Source: Aotearoamyces nothofagi (taxonomy: Eukaryota; Ascomycota; Leotiomycetes; Leotiales; Tympanidaceae). Taken from it: a stretch of DNA of 64,000 bases. This document shows positions 11,101 through 22,325 of the stretch, piece after piece. The translations under genes and the position numbers were made by a program. The notes below the pieces were generated by a model. That model had not been told where the DNA came from and ran no database searches. It saw only the letters and a program-made list of their open reading frames with translations. The stretch's first letter is position 1. Every line of letters begins with the position of its first letter. The stretch is from positions 1,426,001-1,490,000 of the forward strand of contig JADDTR010000001.1 in assembly GCA_015345905.1 (NCBI GenBank), in the 5' to 3' direction.

Positions 11101-12264
11101 CTATTCTATTAATTACTGGAAGAGATTTCGTATACGAAATTAGGGGTTTCTTGTTTCCCCAAAAAATACACTAATTTCCAAAGTTTATAAATTCGACCAG
11201 TTACAAGATAGCATTCTGTAATTTAGATACAGATACGGTTATGACCGGAGGTTCTATTAGTAAGATCATACACGGCCAATGTTTACCTCCGATTCTGGGG
11301 CTCAGAAGTGGTGTACCGTATTCATCAAGGTAATGATTATAACTAGGTTGGTTTAGTCCCGGCTCATTTTACCTCTAAACTATTAGTCTATTATGGTTCG
11401 TTGAATTAATGGAACGATAATAGCCCTTACGATGTTTGTTGTTCACCAATTTCACACACCGTCGTAGCTTGTCCTCGTGATAATGAAGGGACTAGAATAG
11501 ATTGCTAACATACAGTAGATAATGTTTATAATCTATGGGCGTTGTAATGGATGTCGTATAGCCAACGAGGAGCAAGCCTTTCCCTCGCTTTTATCGGCTG
11601 TCGCAGCTTTCCTTGCACAAGATGTAGATTGGACTGCAGCTAGAATTGCTATCTCGAGATTTATTCTCCGTACGCCGCCCCGTCAGCCATCTATCCAGCC
11701 AGGACAGACCTTTTCATACCTCGACTCCCTGCGATCATGGACGGAACCTGATGGCAGCTATTCACTCAGGTAGATCCTGAGCGAGGAAAGAAGGCGGCGT
11801 TCGAACAAGAACACTGTGGACGCAGTATCAGTAGTTATAGGACAAAGATATATCCTTTAGAAATGAACCGGCCTCTTTTAACTGATGCTCTATTTCGGAG
11901 CCTCTCATTGGCTCATGGATAAATCGACGCCGAAATATATGGCAGAATCGTGGGCTACACCATATCAGCAGAGTTGTCGCATTCACTATAATGCTCCCTG
12001 AGATTGTTGTCAAGTCAGAGCTTTATCAGAGCTGCATCTGATCATGAGTCTGCCTTTTCAAAACGTGCTCGTAGTTGAAATAAACCTACATAAGATCTAA
12101 GCAACCCGTAACATTCCGCACCGCAAGTGCGACAAAATCCCCCATTCCGGTCGCTACAAGCAAGGCATAATCTCTTATCGTTATCGGTTAGCGCAGCTCA
12201 ACAGGCACTGACGACGTTCTTCTCTATCCTAGAGCTGTCAACCCTCCCATTGTGCAAACTCAGT
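8182..12264. other. gene-free 4.1-kb stretch with short tandem repeats
   Basis: This interval carries only short overlapping frames on both strands with no recognisable domain. The longest is 229 residues, Arg-rich, at 9580-10269. Roughly 9.0-10.7 kb is GC-rich with minor repeats: a GGCGACT unit about three times near 9340-9366, a GGTCA unit three times near 9651-9666, and AGTCAAAGCTCC twice near 10190-10215. From about 11.05 to 12.1 kb the base composition turns AT-rich. It contains the promoters of the wall protein and of the F-box gene. I found no transposase or reverse transcriptase fragment. A real gene with several very short exons cannot be excluded. Confidence 0.45.
11125..11140. repeat. 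16-bp perfect palindrome
   Basis: ATTTCGTATACGAAAT reads the same on both strands and lies at the edge of the AT-rich part of the gene-free stretch. It could be a dimeric regulator site or chance; nothing nearby decides. Confidence 0.4.
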
Positions 12265-13835
12265 ATGGAAGAAGCAGATGCAGAACTGGAGTCTTTCCGT
12301 CAGAAATGGCGCGCCGAAGTCTCAGCACGCTCGAAAGTCGATAACTCGAGTCGACCTTCTAAATCCGCTATCGTACAATCATCGCGAGCTGAGCGCAAAG
12401 AACCAGCACCCGAGATCTCAAAATCCGACGAGAATGAATTTGTAGAGGCTCCCGGCAGTGAGGATGGAAGCATTGATACGACGGCGCCGCCTTTGAGGGC
12501 AGAAGATGTTGACAGCTTTATCAGGAAGAGCGGGAGCCGGGAACCTCTGTCTGCGTTAGAGCATTACGAGAAAGCGGTAGAGAAAGAGTCTCAGGGTAGT
12601 CTAGGAGAGAGCCTGAACCTCTACCGCAAAGCATTTCGAGTATGTAGCTATGCATAGCAATTCTGAGCCATCCTCTAACAGAGTCTTAGATGGACGACCG
12701 TGTAGATTTGAAATACAAGAACAAACACTTCCCACCATCCTTCGCATCGAAATTTACGAGTCCCGACCCATCAAACGCATCTGTAACGATTCCAAATACG
12801 GGCCGCCATTCCTTAGATGGGCCCTTACAAACAACCACAGACCTTATTTCAGGGTTCGCTGGCCTGTCTATCGAGCCATCACCCCCGGAAATTGAAGGCA
12901 CACCCGCACCACCATGCCCAATATCCTCTCTACCCAACGAAATTCTCGTGAATATTCTTACAGAAGTCGCTATAGCTGATGTAGCTTCCTTTGTACGAGT
13001 CGCGCAAGTGTGCAAGCGTTTGGCATATCTCGTCGCCACCGAAGAGCAGATCTGGAAGCGAGTATGCCTTGGCTCAGAGGTTGGTTTCGGTGCTATGCAC
13101 TACGAATGGCAGCGGGAAATTCTAGGAGGTCCACTCGAGGAAGAAAGCCTTAAGATTCCTATAGATGGTACTAGTTCACCATCGGGCCACGGCATATCAT
13201 CAGGATCTAATACCATCAACACCGCAGAATCTCTGCTCACTGACGCATACTCCTCCTCATGGCGCATAATGTTCCGTCTACGTCCCCGAGTACGTTTCAA
13301 TGGCTGTTACATTAGCACTGTCAACTACATCCGGCCCGGCCAGGCCTCACCTTCGCAAATCACCTGGAACAGTCCCGTACACATTGTAACCTACTACCGC
13401 TATCTACGTTTCTACCGCGACGGCACCGTCATAAGTCTCCTAACTACTTCGGAGCCAGCCGAGGTTGTCCACCACCTGACCAAAGAGCTTCAATCCATAC
13501 ACCAGAACGGCCAAGGCGCGCATATCTCATCTGCCGTGATGCAAAACGCGCTCCGCGGTCGCTGGCGACTGTCTAGTCAAGCAGACAGTCCTGAAGCAGA
13601 TCTCAAGGACGCAGAAGGCGACGTATATGTCGAGACAGAAGGTGTTGGTATGAAATATATCTATCGTATGGAACTTACGCTCCGCAGTGCGGGCAAGGCG
13701 GTGAAGAATAATAAGTTGGTCTGGAAGGGTTTTTGGAATTATAATAAGCTGACGGACGACTGGGGCGAGTTTGGGTTGAGGAATGATAAGGCGTTCTTTT
13801 GGAGTCGGGTTAGAAGCTATGGGATGGGTGCTTAG
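12265..13835 (+). CDS. F-box protein of the Hrt3/Pof7 family
   Basis: Exons 12265-12639 and 12690-13835 are separated by a 50-nt intron (GTATGT, branch CTCTAAC, end CTTAG) and give 506 residues. The acceptor is fixed by an in-frame stop just upstream of it. Exon 1 carries an acidic/Ser-rich N-terminus and the SALEHYEKAVEKESQGSLG segment. Spliced, it continues as LYRKAFRMDDRVDLKYKNKHF, the TPR-like/MIT-like segment typical of Hrt3/Pof7 and animal FBXO9. The F-box spans about residues 204-250 (ISSLPNEILVNILTEV ... WKRVC), and the conserved C-terminal domain follows to the end (WRIMFRLRPRVRFNGCYIS, YYRYLRFYRDGTVISLLTTS, GRW near the middle). Its role is as an SCF ubiquitin ligase substrate receptor; the substrate is not deducible. 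An upstream in-frame ATG at 12127 exists, but its extension looks like leader sequence, so 12265 is preferred. Confidence 0.9.
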
Positions 13836-15606
13836 GGATCTTTGGACGCTAAGGGTGTGGGTGGCCGATTTTGATAGAGATACGATGGAGAAATTTGTAT
13901 GATTATAATGACGATAACATATGATATTTTATCATTGAATCCCTTCAGCTACTCGTCATGAGAAATGGAAAACTGATAATCAATTGGAGATGGTATAAAA
14001 AATAAATTTGAAAGTTTTAATTATATAGAAAGATAACAATTCACAATTGGATAAAGCTAAAGAAAAAGGTCGTACTTGTCATTTAAAGATTAAATGCTAT
14101 TAATTAATAACGCTCTTATATTGGTTGGCCTTACTTAATCAATCTTGAGGTAAAAATAAATAACGGAATCAGTAGAACTCTCCCTGTAGTAACTATCAAA
14201 AGCGCTTTAGTGAATCAATGTAACTAATTGACAAATAGCCCTTCATCTCTCAAAGCTTATACTCTCCAGATTCGAGACATATTTCACGTTTATTGCCCTG
14301 TCTATTATAAGGGCCTCTTTGAGCTTCATCAGCATCATGGATAGCTTCAGCGGAGACTGTCATCCGACCTACCAGCCAGCAACCCAATCGAGCGTTCTCG
14401 CAATCCATCCCCACCCTCAGCTTCCTCAACTGTTTGCCACCCTGCGGCCATCTTCGCCTGTCTCCCCCCCTACGCACCATCCTATGGATCGTCGCGAGAA
14501 CTCCCAAACTGCTATCTGAATGCCCCGTTTAATCCCTCTTGAAATACAGCACCCGGCTACAGAGCTGTGCTGAAACTTTGTCGTGGTGTGTTGAAAAACT
14601 ACGGCGAAAGCTAAGGAATGGCGAATTGCGACCAAGGCTATCATCTAGCTGGAGCACTTTATGCGGCGGGATGCTGAAGGAGGATCTACAGATTGAGGAT
14701 CCGTCTAGGTCGGTTGCTAGGGGGGGTCACGGCAGTCATAGGGGCAGTGTATTATGACGGTGGCTTAGCAGGAGTAAAGAGGGTGATGGCAAACTTGCAG
14801 CTGGCAAATTGAGACTCTATAGAGCATGTATTGTACGTAACGTTGATTTCCTCGATGCCAACCAACACTAAGCCAGTATTTCCAAAGCGACGAGCCTGTT
14901 TAAAGGCCTAGGAGCAGCTCAACTATGGTAAATGCTCGCGGTTATGATTCTCAGAGATAACATTCCGTGGTTGTTGTGGTTGGGCACCCATGACGCCAAT
15001 TATCGGCCTAGCTGGTGGTGTTCCCAAATTCCACCTAGGTACATATACGATTTTATGAAAAACACTGGTGCCTTCGGGCACTTTGGTCAATTTGAAACGG
15101 CAAGTCGTCCTTAACCGATGCTTTGACAATTACTAACAATTACTAGATACATAGAAGATTAGCATGGCCCCTGCACTAAGGATGACACGCTCAATCAAAG
15201 AGAAGCTACCAATTTTTTTGGCCAACTTTTCTCTCCATCTCTCTTGAAATACGATCATTTATATTTTCTGCTTTGGGCTCTACGTCTTGAGCAGTGGAAG
15301 GGCGCGATGATACCTTTGATTGATTTTTGGAATTTTTGAAAGCTCTCGCTTAAATTTTAGCGAGCCGTTGCGAATGAAGTCCTGACCCTCAGACGTCACG
15401 TGGACGTTGCCGTCAGCTCATAGGTACCTACCTTAAGACGAGCACGACGAGCCACCATAATTACCTGATTCATCCGGATGCCGATTTTCGCAGATATACT
15501 CTGCTTAAAGAGTAGTGCTAAAAGTTCTGCATTTACGTGCTGCGTTTATGTAATACAAATAATGCAATTTACCAAGCTGCCAAACCTCATATACAAGTTT
15601 ACAACA
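13836..15606. other. convergent intergenic region, F-box gene / KEX2
   Basis: The first 400 bases are strongly AT-rich. No frame with family resemblance is visible on either strand. A combined CRE/E-box-like sequence (GACGTCACGTGG) lies at 15392-15403, an unusual place because both neighbouring genes end toward this spacer. Confidence 0.45.
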
Positions 15607-18234
15607 TCACTTCCGTAATGCATCTTTCTCATCCCCTGCCTCGGCGTCTTCATCATCTTCATCATCACTCCCAATCACATGTTGGTCTTTATACCCTGCC
15701 GCATCCTCGGGGTCACTATCACTAAACGGTTCATCTTCATCACTCCCCGTCGCAAACGCATCATATAACTCTCCTGCTCTTCGCTTCCCGCGTGCTTTTC
15801 CTGTCGCAGTCCCTCTGTTTTCCATCTCAGTGAGACCTTCGGCCTCATCTTCACGGATAAGATCAAATTCATAGTCGTCACGGGGAGTATTACGTAATCG
15901 TTTTCGTCTTGCAAGGTAGAAGTAGGCGCCGAGACCGGCACAGAATATTACGATCAGGCCAAGGGAGCCGTAGATCCATAACTGGGTGTGCGCGCTCACG
16001 CCGAAGGTAGGGAAGAAATAAGGTAGCCAGCCCTCGTCTGAGGGAGAAGCGGAGGCCGTCTCAGCTGGAGTGGACGATGTGGTAGGTGACACTTCTTCTC
16101 CAGTTGTGCCTGTTGGCTTGGTATTTACGGGGCGGTCCGGGTGGTCTGTTGGGTTGCTTGCTAGTGAGGTGGCAGACGGAATTGCGGGGACAGATGTCAC
16201 GTCCGCGCCGATGGTAGTGGTGGCAATTTGATCATGGTTGTCGTCATCTGTATCATCAGGCAGCGGTAGAAGTTTTGCTTTGCTTGCATCAATGCTTTCA
16301 CCCCATAGCTTAAGATGCCAGTCAACGAACGTGCCGCTGTGTTCGTTGACCTGTGTATCTCTGACTATTACTCTCCATGTGCCAATGCCCGACTCGCCCC
16401 TGAAAAGCATTAGAATATACAGTAAATGAGGAATCTAAGGACTTACCAATGAACAACACTCATAAAAGTCCAGTCATTATATCCTTCGCCACTATTGTCT
16501 AAACGACGCGTAGCACTGAGGTGGCTGACAAGATTATTTGGGCTTATTAAGTCGACGCTGAGATCACCCCTTCTTGAATGCTCAACATTCATTGTCACTG
16601 TGACATGTTCTAAACGTTCGAGATTCGATTCCTCAAGCATTTCTGCCGTGACTTCAAAAGATGATGCGAGCCCCTGATCGCCTTGAGGAATTGGTTGCTT
16701 GACATGCAGCCAAGGAGAATAGAACCATGCTTGAGGCTTCACATTCTGGAATGTCTTTGCGGCTTCAACCGTAGCCCAGGTGTCGATCTTCCCGTACCCA
16801 AAGGTATGACTAAACTTTTTACCAATAGTAGTCGTTTGCCACTCACCCGTGTCCAAGTCGATGGGCAAGGCAGTCTGTAATACCAAATATTGCATATCAC
16901 GCCATGTCAGATCAGGTCGGATGCCCAAAACTAGGGCAAAAATTCCAGCTGCAAGAGGCGCAGCGGCTGAGGTACCACCATGTCCAGACGCGCAGACATT
17001 TTGCCCAACATCGGTAGTATGCTATTCAATATTAGCTGATGTATAATCTTTAAACCTCAGGGATACTTACTATAGCATCACCACTTCCACTGCTATATGT
17101 AACAACGAGCTGTGCGCAACATTTCTCGGAATAGTAAGGATGTAGTCCTTGACGATCGATAGCACCAACTGTAATGCTATAAATACTATTCGTGTAGCCA
17201 TCAAAGTTACAATTGTCGTCACTACCTGCTCCATTTCCAGAAGCAAAAACGTAGATTGAACCCTTTCCGCCTCGGCCCTGTTGAACAGCATTTAACATAG
17301 CCCTCTTGATGAGTATTCCAGGTGCATCCATAGATTTTCCATCGTCCGGAGGACCCCAAGAACAGGAGTAGATCTGATTTTGTTGGTAACCATAATTCAT
17401 TGCCACGGCCTCATCTGCGTCTGTGATCAATTTCGATAGAATTCGTATGCCAGCAACTTTCGAATCATATGCAACACCAACACCGCACACATCGTTTTTG
17501 ACGGCAGCCACCTCTCCTGCACAGCGCGTGCCATGACGGTCATCGGACAACCTGGGTTTCGGCTCTGAAGTTTGGTCATTGAAGTCATACGACCCTTCAG
17601 CAAAGTAGTTGTCCTTCAGATCATCACTATACATATCCAACCCGTCATCAACTATAGCAACCGTCGCATTTTGCCCGGTGATACCTTGCATCCAGATGTC
17701 TGTGACATTGACATCATGGCCGAGCTGAACTGGATTGTACAAATGCCATTGCTCATGGAAGATTGGATCCGAAATTCCGAGAGCTTGCATAACTTCGGAT
17801 TGCCTTGCTAAAGCCGATTCGACTGGTGAATCTTGCCTCTCGGCCAGCGTTCGCGATGGCACCTCCCCAGCTGCAAGTGGAGAGATTATACCACGCTTCT
17901 CCATCCTAGGCTTTAAATGCTGCTTCTTCGCGAGCTTAATGCCATCTATTGGATCGCTGTTGCTGAATCCCCGTTTCCGTTGCCGCCTTCTTGCCTTCAA
18001 AGCACCATGTACCAAATCGTCATCCTGCTTCGAAGCTGAAAATATGTGATGGTCCTGTAACTCTCCCAGTTGACCATCATAAGTAAGACCAAGTCGTTGT
18101 GCTATCTGCCATGGAGGGACCGTGGGTTCGAGATGTAGAACATAATAGTCGTGCGTATCGTAGTCTCGGGGACGAAGCTCTGAGGCGGCTGCAGAGCAGA
18201 GACCGAGGAGGCCAAGGGTGAACAGGCCTCTCAT
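15607..18234 (-). CDS. kex2: kexin, subtilisin-like proprotein convertase KEX2
   Basis: Three exons on the minus strand, 18234-17071, 17021-16447 and 16399-15607, encode 843 residues. The introns are 49 nt (17022-17070) and 47 nt (16400-16446). Kexin cleaves secretory precursors after Lys-Arg/Arg-Arg in the late Golgi. Visible parts are a signal peptide (about 1-18), a pro-region ending at Lys113-Arg114, and a catalytic triad of Asp196 (AIVDDGLD), His234 (DRHGTRCAG) and Ser406 (GHGGTSAAAP, after the first splice). Oxyanion Asn334 (ASGNGAG) and the family motif YSCSWGPPDDGK are also present. A P-domain follows (SVVHWGESGIG across splice 2), then a Ser/Thr/Pro stalk, one membrane helix about 720-743 and an acidic cytosolic tail with Tyr-containing sorting-like sequence. 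All parts look intact. Its 5' flank now abuts the repeat-bracketed mobile block, which starts about 360 bases upstream. Confidence 0.96.
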
Positions 18235-18595
18235 TTCAAGGTCCTGCGCCGCAGTATGCTAGATGGAGAGATCAACTCTTCACGAATCTTTCCCACTACC
18301 CAACGCTGTAGCTGGTCCGAATCAAGGGGGAAGTGCCGCGCATGAATGGTTGAGTCCCCCAAAGGCTCCGGGTTTCGAAATCGAAGAGCGACTGTGTTGC
18401 TGAGCATCCGCGCAGAGTGGCAAAGTTGGTGATTAAATTCAGCTGAAAGAGTGAGCGGGAGACCTAGGTACCCTATTCCGGACGAGTTGACGTCGCAGTC
18501 GCAGCAGTGTTTCAATAAAGAAAGTTGCCCACCTGTTGAGGATATATCCCTTGTAGGCTTACGCCAACTGGAGAGGTGGCCTTGCGTCCGGGCGT
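18235..18595. promoter_or_regulatory. KEX2 upstream region (promoter inferred)
   Basis: The 361 bases between the KEX2 start and the 138-bp repeat are all that remains of the immediate upstream region. I infer that it contains the core promoter; no TATA box is obvious. Confidence 0.4.
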
Positions 18596-18733
18596 TGAGA
18601 AGAGACTGTATTCCGAGGTGGCAAGATGATGTATTAAGCTCGCCCCTCGCGAGTGGTTTTATGGCCACTCGCTTACTAACAAATGACTAATAATACATGT
18701 GCCTGAGGCATGGAAATTTCCTGGGCTTCACAG
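18596..18733 (+). repeat. 138-bp direct repeat, left copy
   Basis: Identical base for base to 31811-31948 over 138 positions, starting TGAGAAGAGACTG and ending GGGCTTCACAG. Sequence on the outer sides (KEX2 side here, phosphatase-gene side there) and on the inner sides does not match, so these are exact boundaries. It brackets the 13.1-kb block of mobile DNA. Confidence 0.95.
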
Positions 18734-19042
18734 TCACCCCCCTCATGAAAAACAGGACGGACCCCCGACAGTGTACCCGCCAATGATATACTCTTGTGAA
18801 CCCGTAATGTAAACCCTTCTGTAACAGCCCTATCCTCCTCCTGGTAACAGGCCTGTAACACTCCTCCATCTGTACTAATTGAGCCGCTTCGTGCAACTGT
18901 AACCATTCTCCTGATCCTCCGCCATTCGATATTAAGTAGGTAATTGTCGAGTACAAAGCCGACGTCGAATATACTTCAGCAGACCACAAGGCCAATAGCT
19001 GTAACCGTAGATATGCATTGATAGTGTTCGCGAGTTCGATCC

Positions 19043-19742
19043 TTACTGGGATCGCGAGTCTTCATCAGAATTTTGGGGGTATGCCGTGGGTAGAAATATA
19101 TATAGATCGGAGCTATATATCCCTGGTGAAACCTCCTCCAATTCGACCCAAAGATTATAACGAATATTAAGGTATATAGTAGACTGAATCGCATGAGTAG
19201 AGGTGAATTCCCGATGTAAAACTGTACGAGCCTTCTTGCAGTTGGCTGTAAGGAGACCGATGAAGGTGGACTCGAACTCCGGAAGCAGGATGTCGAGGAT
19301 GTTTGGGCAGACCTTGGCAGCGATATTGTATTTGGGAATCAAGTAGTCCGGATCAGTATACTTCGTCTTGATGGCGTGAATCTGTACATCCTGCTCTTCA
19401 GTACCACCGTTGCTTGTATCTCCCATGGTATTATCTGGCTCATCCCAAGTATCGGTAGTAGCGATAGAGGCAGAGGTCTGTATCCNACTCGAACTCCGGA
19501 AGCAGGATGTCGAGGATGTTTGGGCAGACCTTGGCAGCGATATTGTATTTGGGAATCAAGTAGTCCGGATCAGTATACTTCGTCTTGATGGCGTGAATCT
19601 GTACATCCTGCTCTTCAGTACCACCGTTGCTTGTATCTCCCATGGTATTATCTGGCTCATCCCAAGTATCGGTAGTAGCGATAGAGGCAGAGGTCTGTAT
19701 CCATTTATCAGCAGCTGCATTGGTGTACTCGGTAGACTAGGT
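19043..19742 (-). other. tail of the helicase region, duplicated across an assembly join
   Basis: The minus strand here encodes a short segment beginning MGDTSNGGTEEQDVQIHA followed by a hydrophilic region and a Tyr-rich end. It follows the helicase motifs on the same strand, so it may be the C-terminal part of that fossil or a separate small product. Because the 216-bp overlap around the N is present twice, the segment appears partly doubled and its true length is less than shown. I recognise no domain in it. Confidence 0.4.
19270..19702. repeat. 216-bp exact duplication flanking a single N (assembly join)
   Basis: Bases 19270-19485 and 19487-19702 are identical, and exactly one N at 19486 separates them. 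The first copy ends at the N and the second starts at it. A biological tandem duplication would not place an undetermined base exactly at the junction; two contigs that overlap by 216 bases but were scaffolded instead of merged would. Removing one copy and the N would restore continuity. Confidence 0.9.
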
Positions 19743-19745
19743 CAT

Positions 19746-22265
19746 CTATATATCGGTAGATAGGGGAATCGTCCAATCGTCAGCTGCTGTAGTGATGCCT
19801 GACGGCAAGGACTCCCAGTTCGTATTACCTGTACCCTCATCACCCCAGGTGTTATCAACATCGGAAGCCCTAGTGTTGACTAGAGGGTTCAGGGATTCGT
19901 AGTTAGACTTGGTAAGTATAACTCTTGCCGTGACGAATCGATGAGTGTAGAAAGCATACTCGGTCTCTAGACATTGTACTAGATCGCACTCCCTTGCAAG
20001 TGAGAACAGAGATCGGATTTCGGCGTTGCTATATTGCAGGTTGTCAAGGGAGCTGGGCTGTCCTACAACTATTGAGATATCAGTAGCGCATGTAGTGTTG
20101 ACCAAACTGCATCCTCGGTCATTAGTAAAGCCAAGGCAACTAGTGATACCTGAATTGTAGAGAATACATCGAGCCTTATTGCCTTCTATACTGTCAGATG
20201 TACCAATGATTACTCGATCGTACTCCTGGTCTGGTGATTCAAGGTGCAGCTGCCTCAATGCATACTGGTAGATGTGGATTTGTGTATTGTATAGGGTGAT
20301 GATACCGAAACTCGATGCCGGGATACCCTTCTTTATATATGTCTCAATGATGTTGACTACGATCGATGCAAAGGTGATATTAAACCACGACTTAGTGACT
20401 GAATCGACCATTGACTCTGTACTATAGGTCTCGAGGTATACAGTAGATGATATAGAGTCAGCCTCTCTATCAGTGAGGATTTCGTTGATCGCCTCTATAA
20501 TTGGCTTGGTTAATGGGTGCTTGTCGTCACTAGATGTATCGGGACTGTTGATTGCAAAGTCGTGGTAATAGCAGATGGTTGGGATATCTATGATTCCGGT
20601 CCAGGAGCGTCGCTGTATCTTTAGCTCAGCCTTGGGCCAATGTGCCAAGTTGAAGAAATCCATCGCTGATATAGATATGTCCTTGAGGAAGCCGGTTGGT
20701 GGTGTAGGTCTGGACACGATAGGATCGAGTTGATAAGGGTCTCCGACAATGATAACTATAGGAGCCTCAATATAAACTATAACCGAGATTAGTTCGGCCA
20801 TCAAACCTCGATTTATCTCGTCTCCTATAATAACTGTAGCCGGAAAGGATTTGTAGAACAATGGGGTGCAAGCATTAATCGGAGTAGTGCCTATGACCTT
20901 TGCATTGTTTGCAATATATACTCTGACTTTAGTGAGTTCCTTAGTCAGCTGCTGGCAGTCATCACTCTCTATATTGTTGCCCAGCTCTATAAATCGGTCA
21001 ATATAGGTACAAGCGCTGACAAACTTATTGGGATTGGTGTATTTGCAGTCTGACTCGATAAGGCCGACGACAGCAAGCACAGAGTATCCGATACTCTGCT
21101 TTACTGACTTAAATCGAGGGTCGTTTACTAACGACTCTCTGGGCTTGAGGGCTTTGTTTATAGCGTCGACAAAGTCTTTGGTGTACTTAGCATCAACTAG
21201 GTCCTTATTGATGGTGTCATCTAGTAACAGAGCCATCTTATCAGCGACAGTAACCTGGTCTAAGACAACCTGCCTTCCAACGTCATTAATGTAGTCATCG
21301 AATGATGGCTCCGGGGTGGTTAGTAGAACATCGGACGTCTTTGTAGACTTCGAGGGCTTTGGTTGAATGCTCTCCTCTTTGTAGCACTGCTAGTAGACAA
21401 GTGCTGTATACTCGATCAGTCTGTTCTCAGTATCGATGTCTCGCTTCTCTTCTAGGTGCCACTTAATCTGGCCTATATATAGAGGAACCAAGTGGTCAGT
21501 AGAGAAGGTTTTCAAGTCGTGATCGATGCAGTCGAAATGCTCGCCGATAGTTAACTTCAGGGTGGTTGCAAGGCTCTCGAGATCAGGACCGTCTCGATGT
21601 CCGGCGTCCTTCTGTCCCAATGATACTGGCTGAGATACATTCAGTCTATACTTCTTTGTATAGACAGTAGTGTATATATAGATGTACGACTTCTCAGTAG
21701 CAACATTGTACCTATATACAATGAGCTCGCCCTTCAGCTCCGGGTATTTCAGGCATTCGGTATATATCTTCTCAATGCCAACATCTGTAGATTCGTTTGA
21801 CGGGGCTATGAAGAGGAACTTCAAGTTCTGCTGCTCCGCCGGCTTTGTTGCCTCGAATCGGAGTAACGCCACGATGACTTCAGCCACGAACCGAGTCTTT
21901 CCAACATCTGCTCGACCGGTGAGCAGTCTGAAGTTTAGGCCGTGACGGACCGGGATAGCTGAAAGGTATTCCAGACATGCCTTATAGTCGGTGTCGGTCA
22001 GGTGTGATAGGAAGGGCTTTGCCTCTCCAAGGAAATCGAAGTACGATTCGGGAATCGAGCTGTGATTCAGGACCAGCTTCTGCAGCTTCGAGATATGTTG
22101 ATTAGGGATCCACGATCTCTTCTGGCCTACTGGAGTCTCGGTGTCCTGCTTTGCACCTCGAGCCAGTAAGCCATGGGCATGAATGACTCTACGAGTTGAT
22201 GTATCGGATGTCTCGAGTCGGACACGGACTTGAAGGAGTGGAGCCGAATTCAAGGCATTGTACAT
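19746..22265 (-). mobile_element. fossil superfamily 1 (Upf1-like) helicase region
   Basis: The minus strand shows helicase motifs in the expected order. They are a Walker A (TGRADVGKT, near 21.9 kb), motif Ia (APSNES, near 21.8 kb), Walker B (GDEINRG, near 20.8 kb), motif III (VGDPYQLDP, near 20.73 kb) and motif V/VI-like strings near 20.1-20.2 kb. The spacing and the GDPYQL motif point to the Upf1/DNA2-type AAA_11/AAA_12 family rather than the Pif1 type of Helitrons or RecQ. The region is broken, so no functional product is expected. It lies downstream, in transcription order, of the Gypsy fossil inside the same repeat-bracketed block, which is why I treat it as part of the mobile DNA. A decayed host helicase paralogue is the alternative. 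Confidence 0.7.
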
Positions 22266-22325
22266 TGATTGATCAGTAGACTGATTGCCATCTCTACAAG
22301 GGACTTCGCTGGTAACATATAGTCG

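Noticed and set aside
19043-19643. Two nearly identical small proteins starting MGDTSNGG
   Set aside because: The duplication is produced by the 216-bp overlap on either side of the N, not by two genes.
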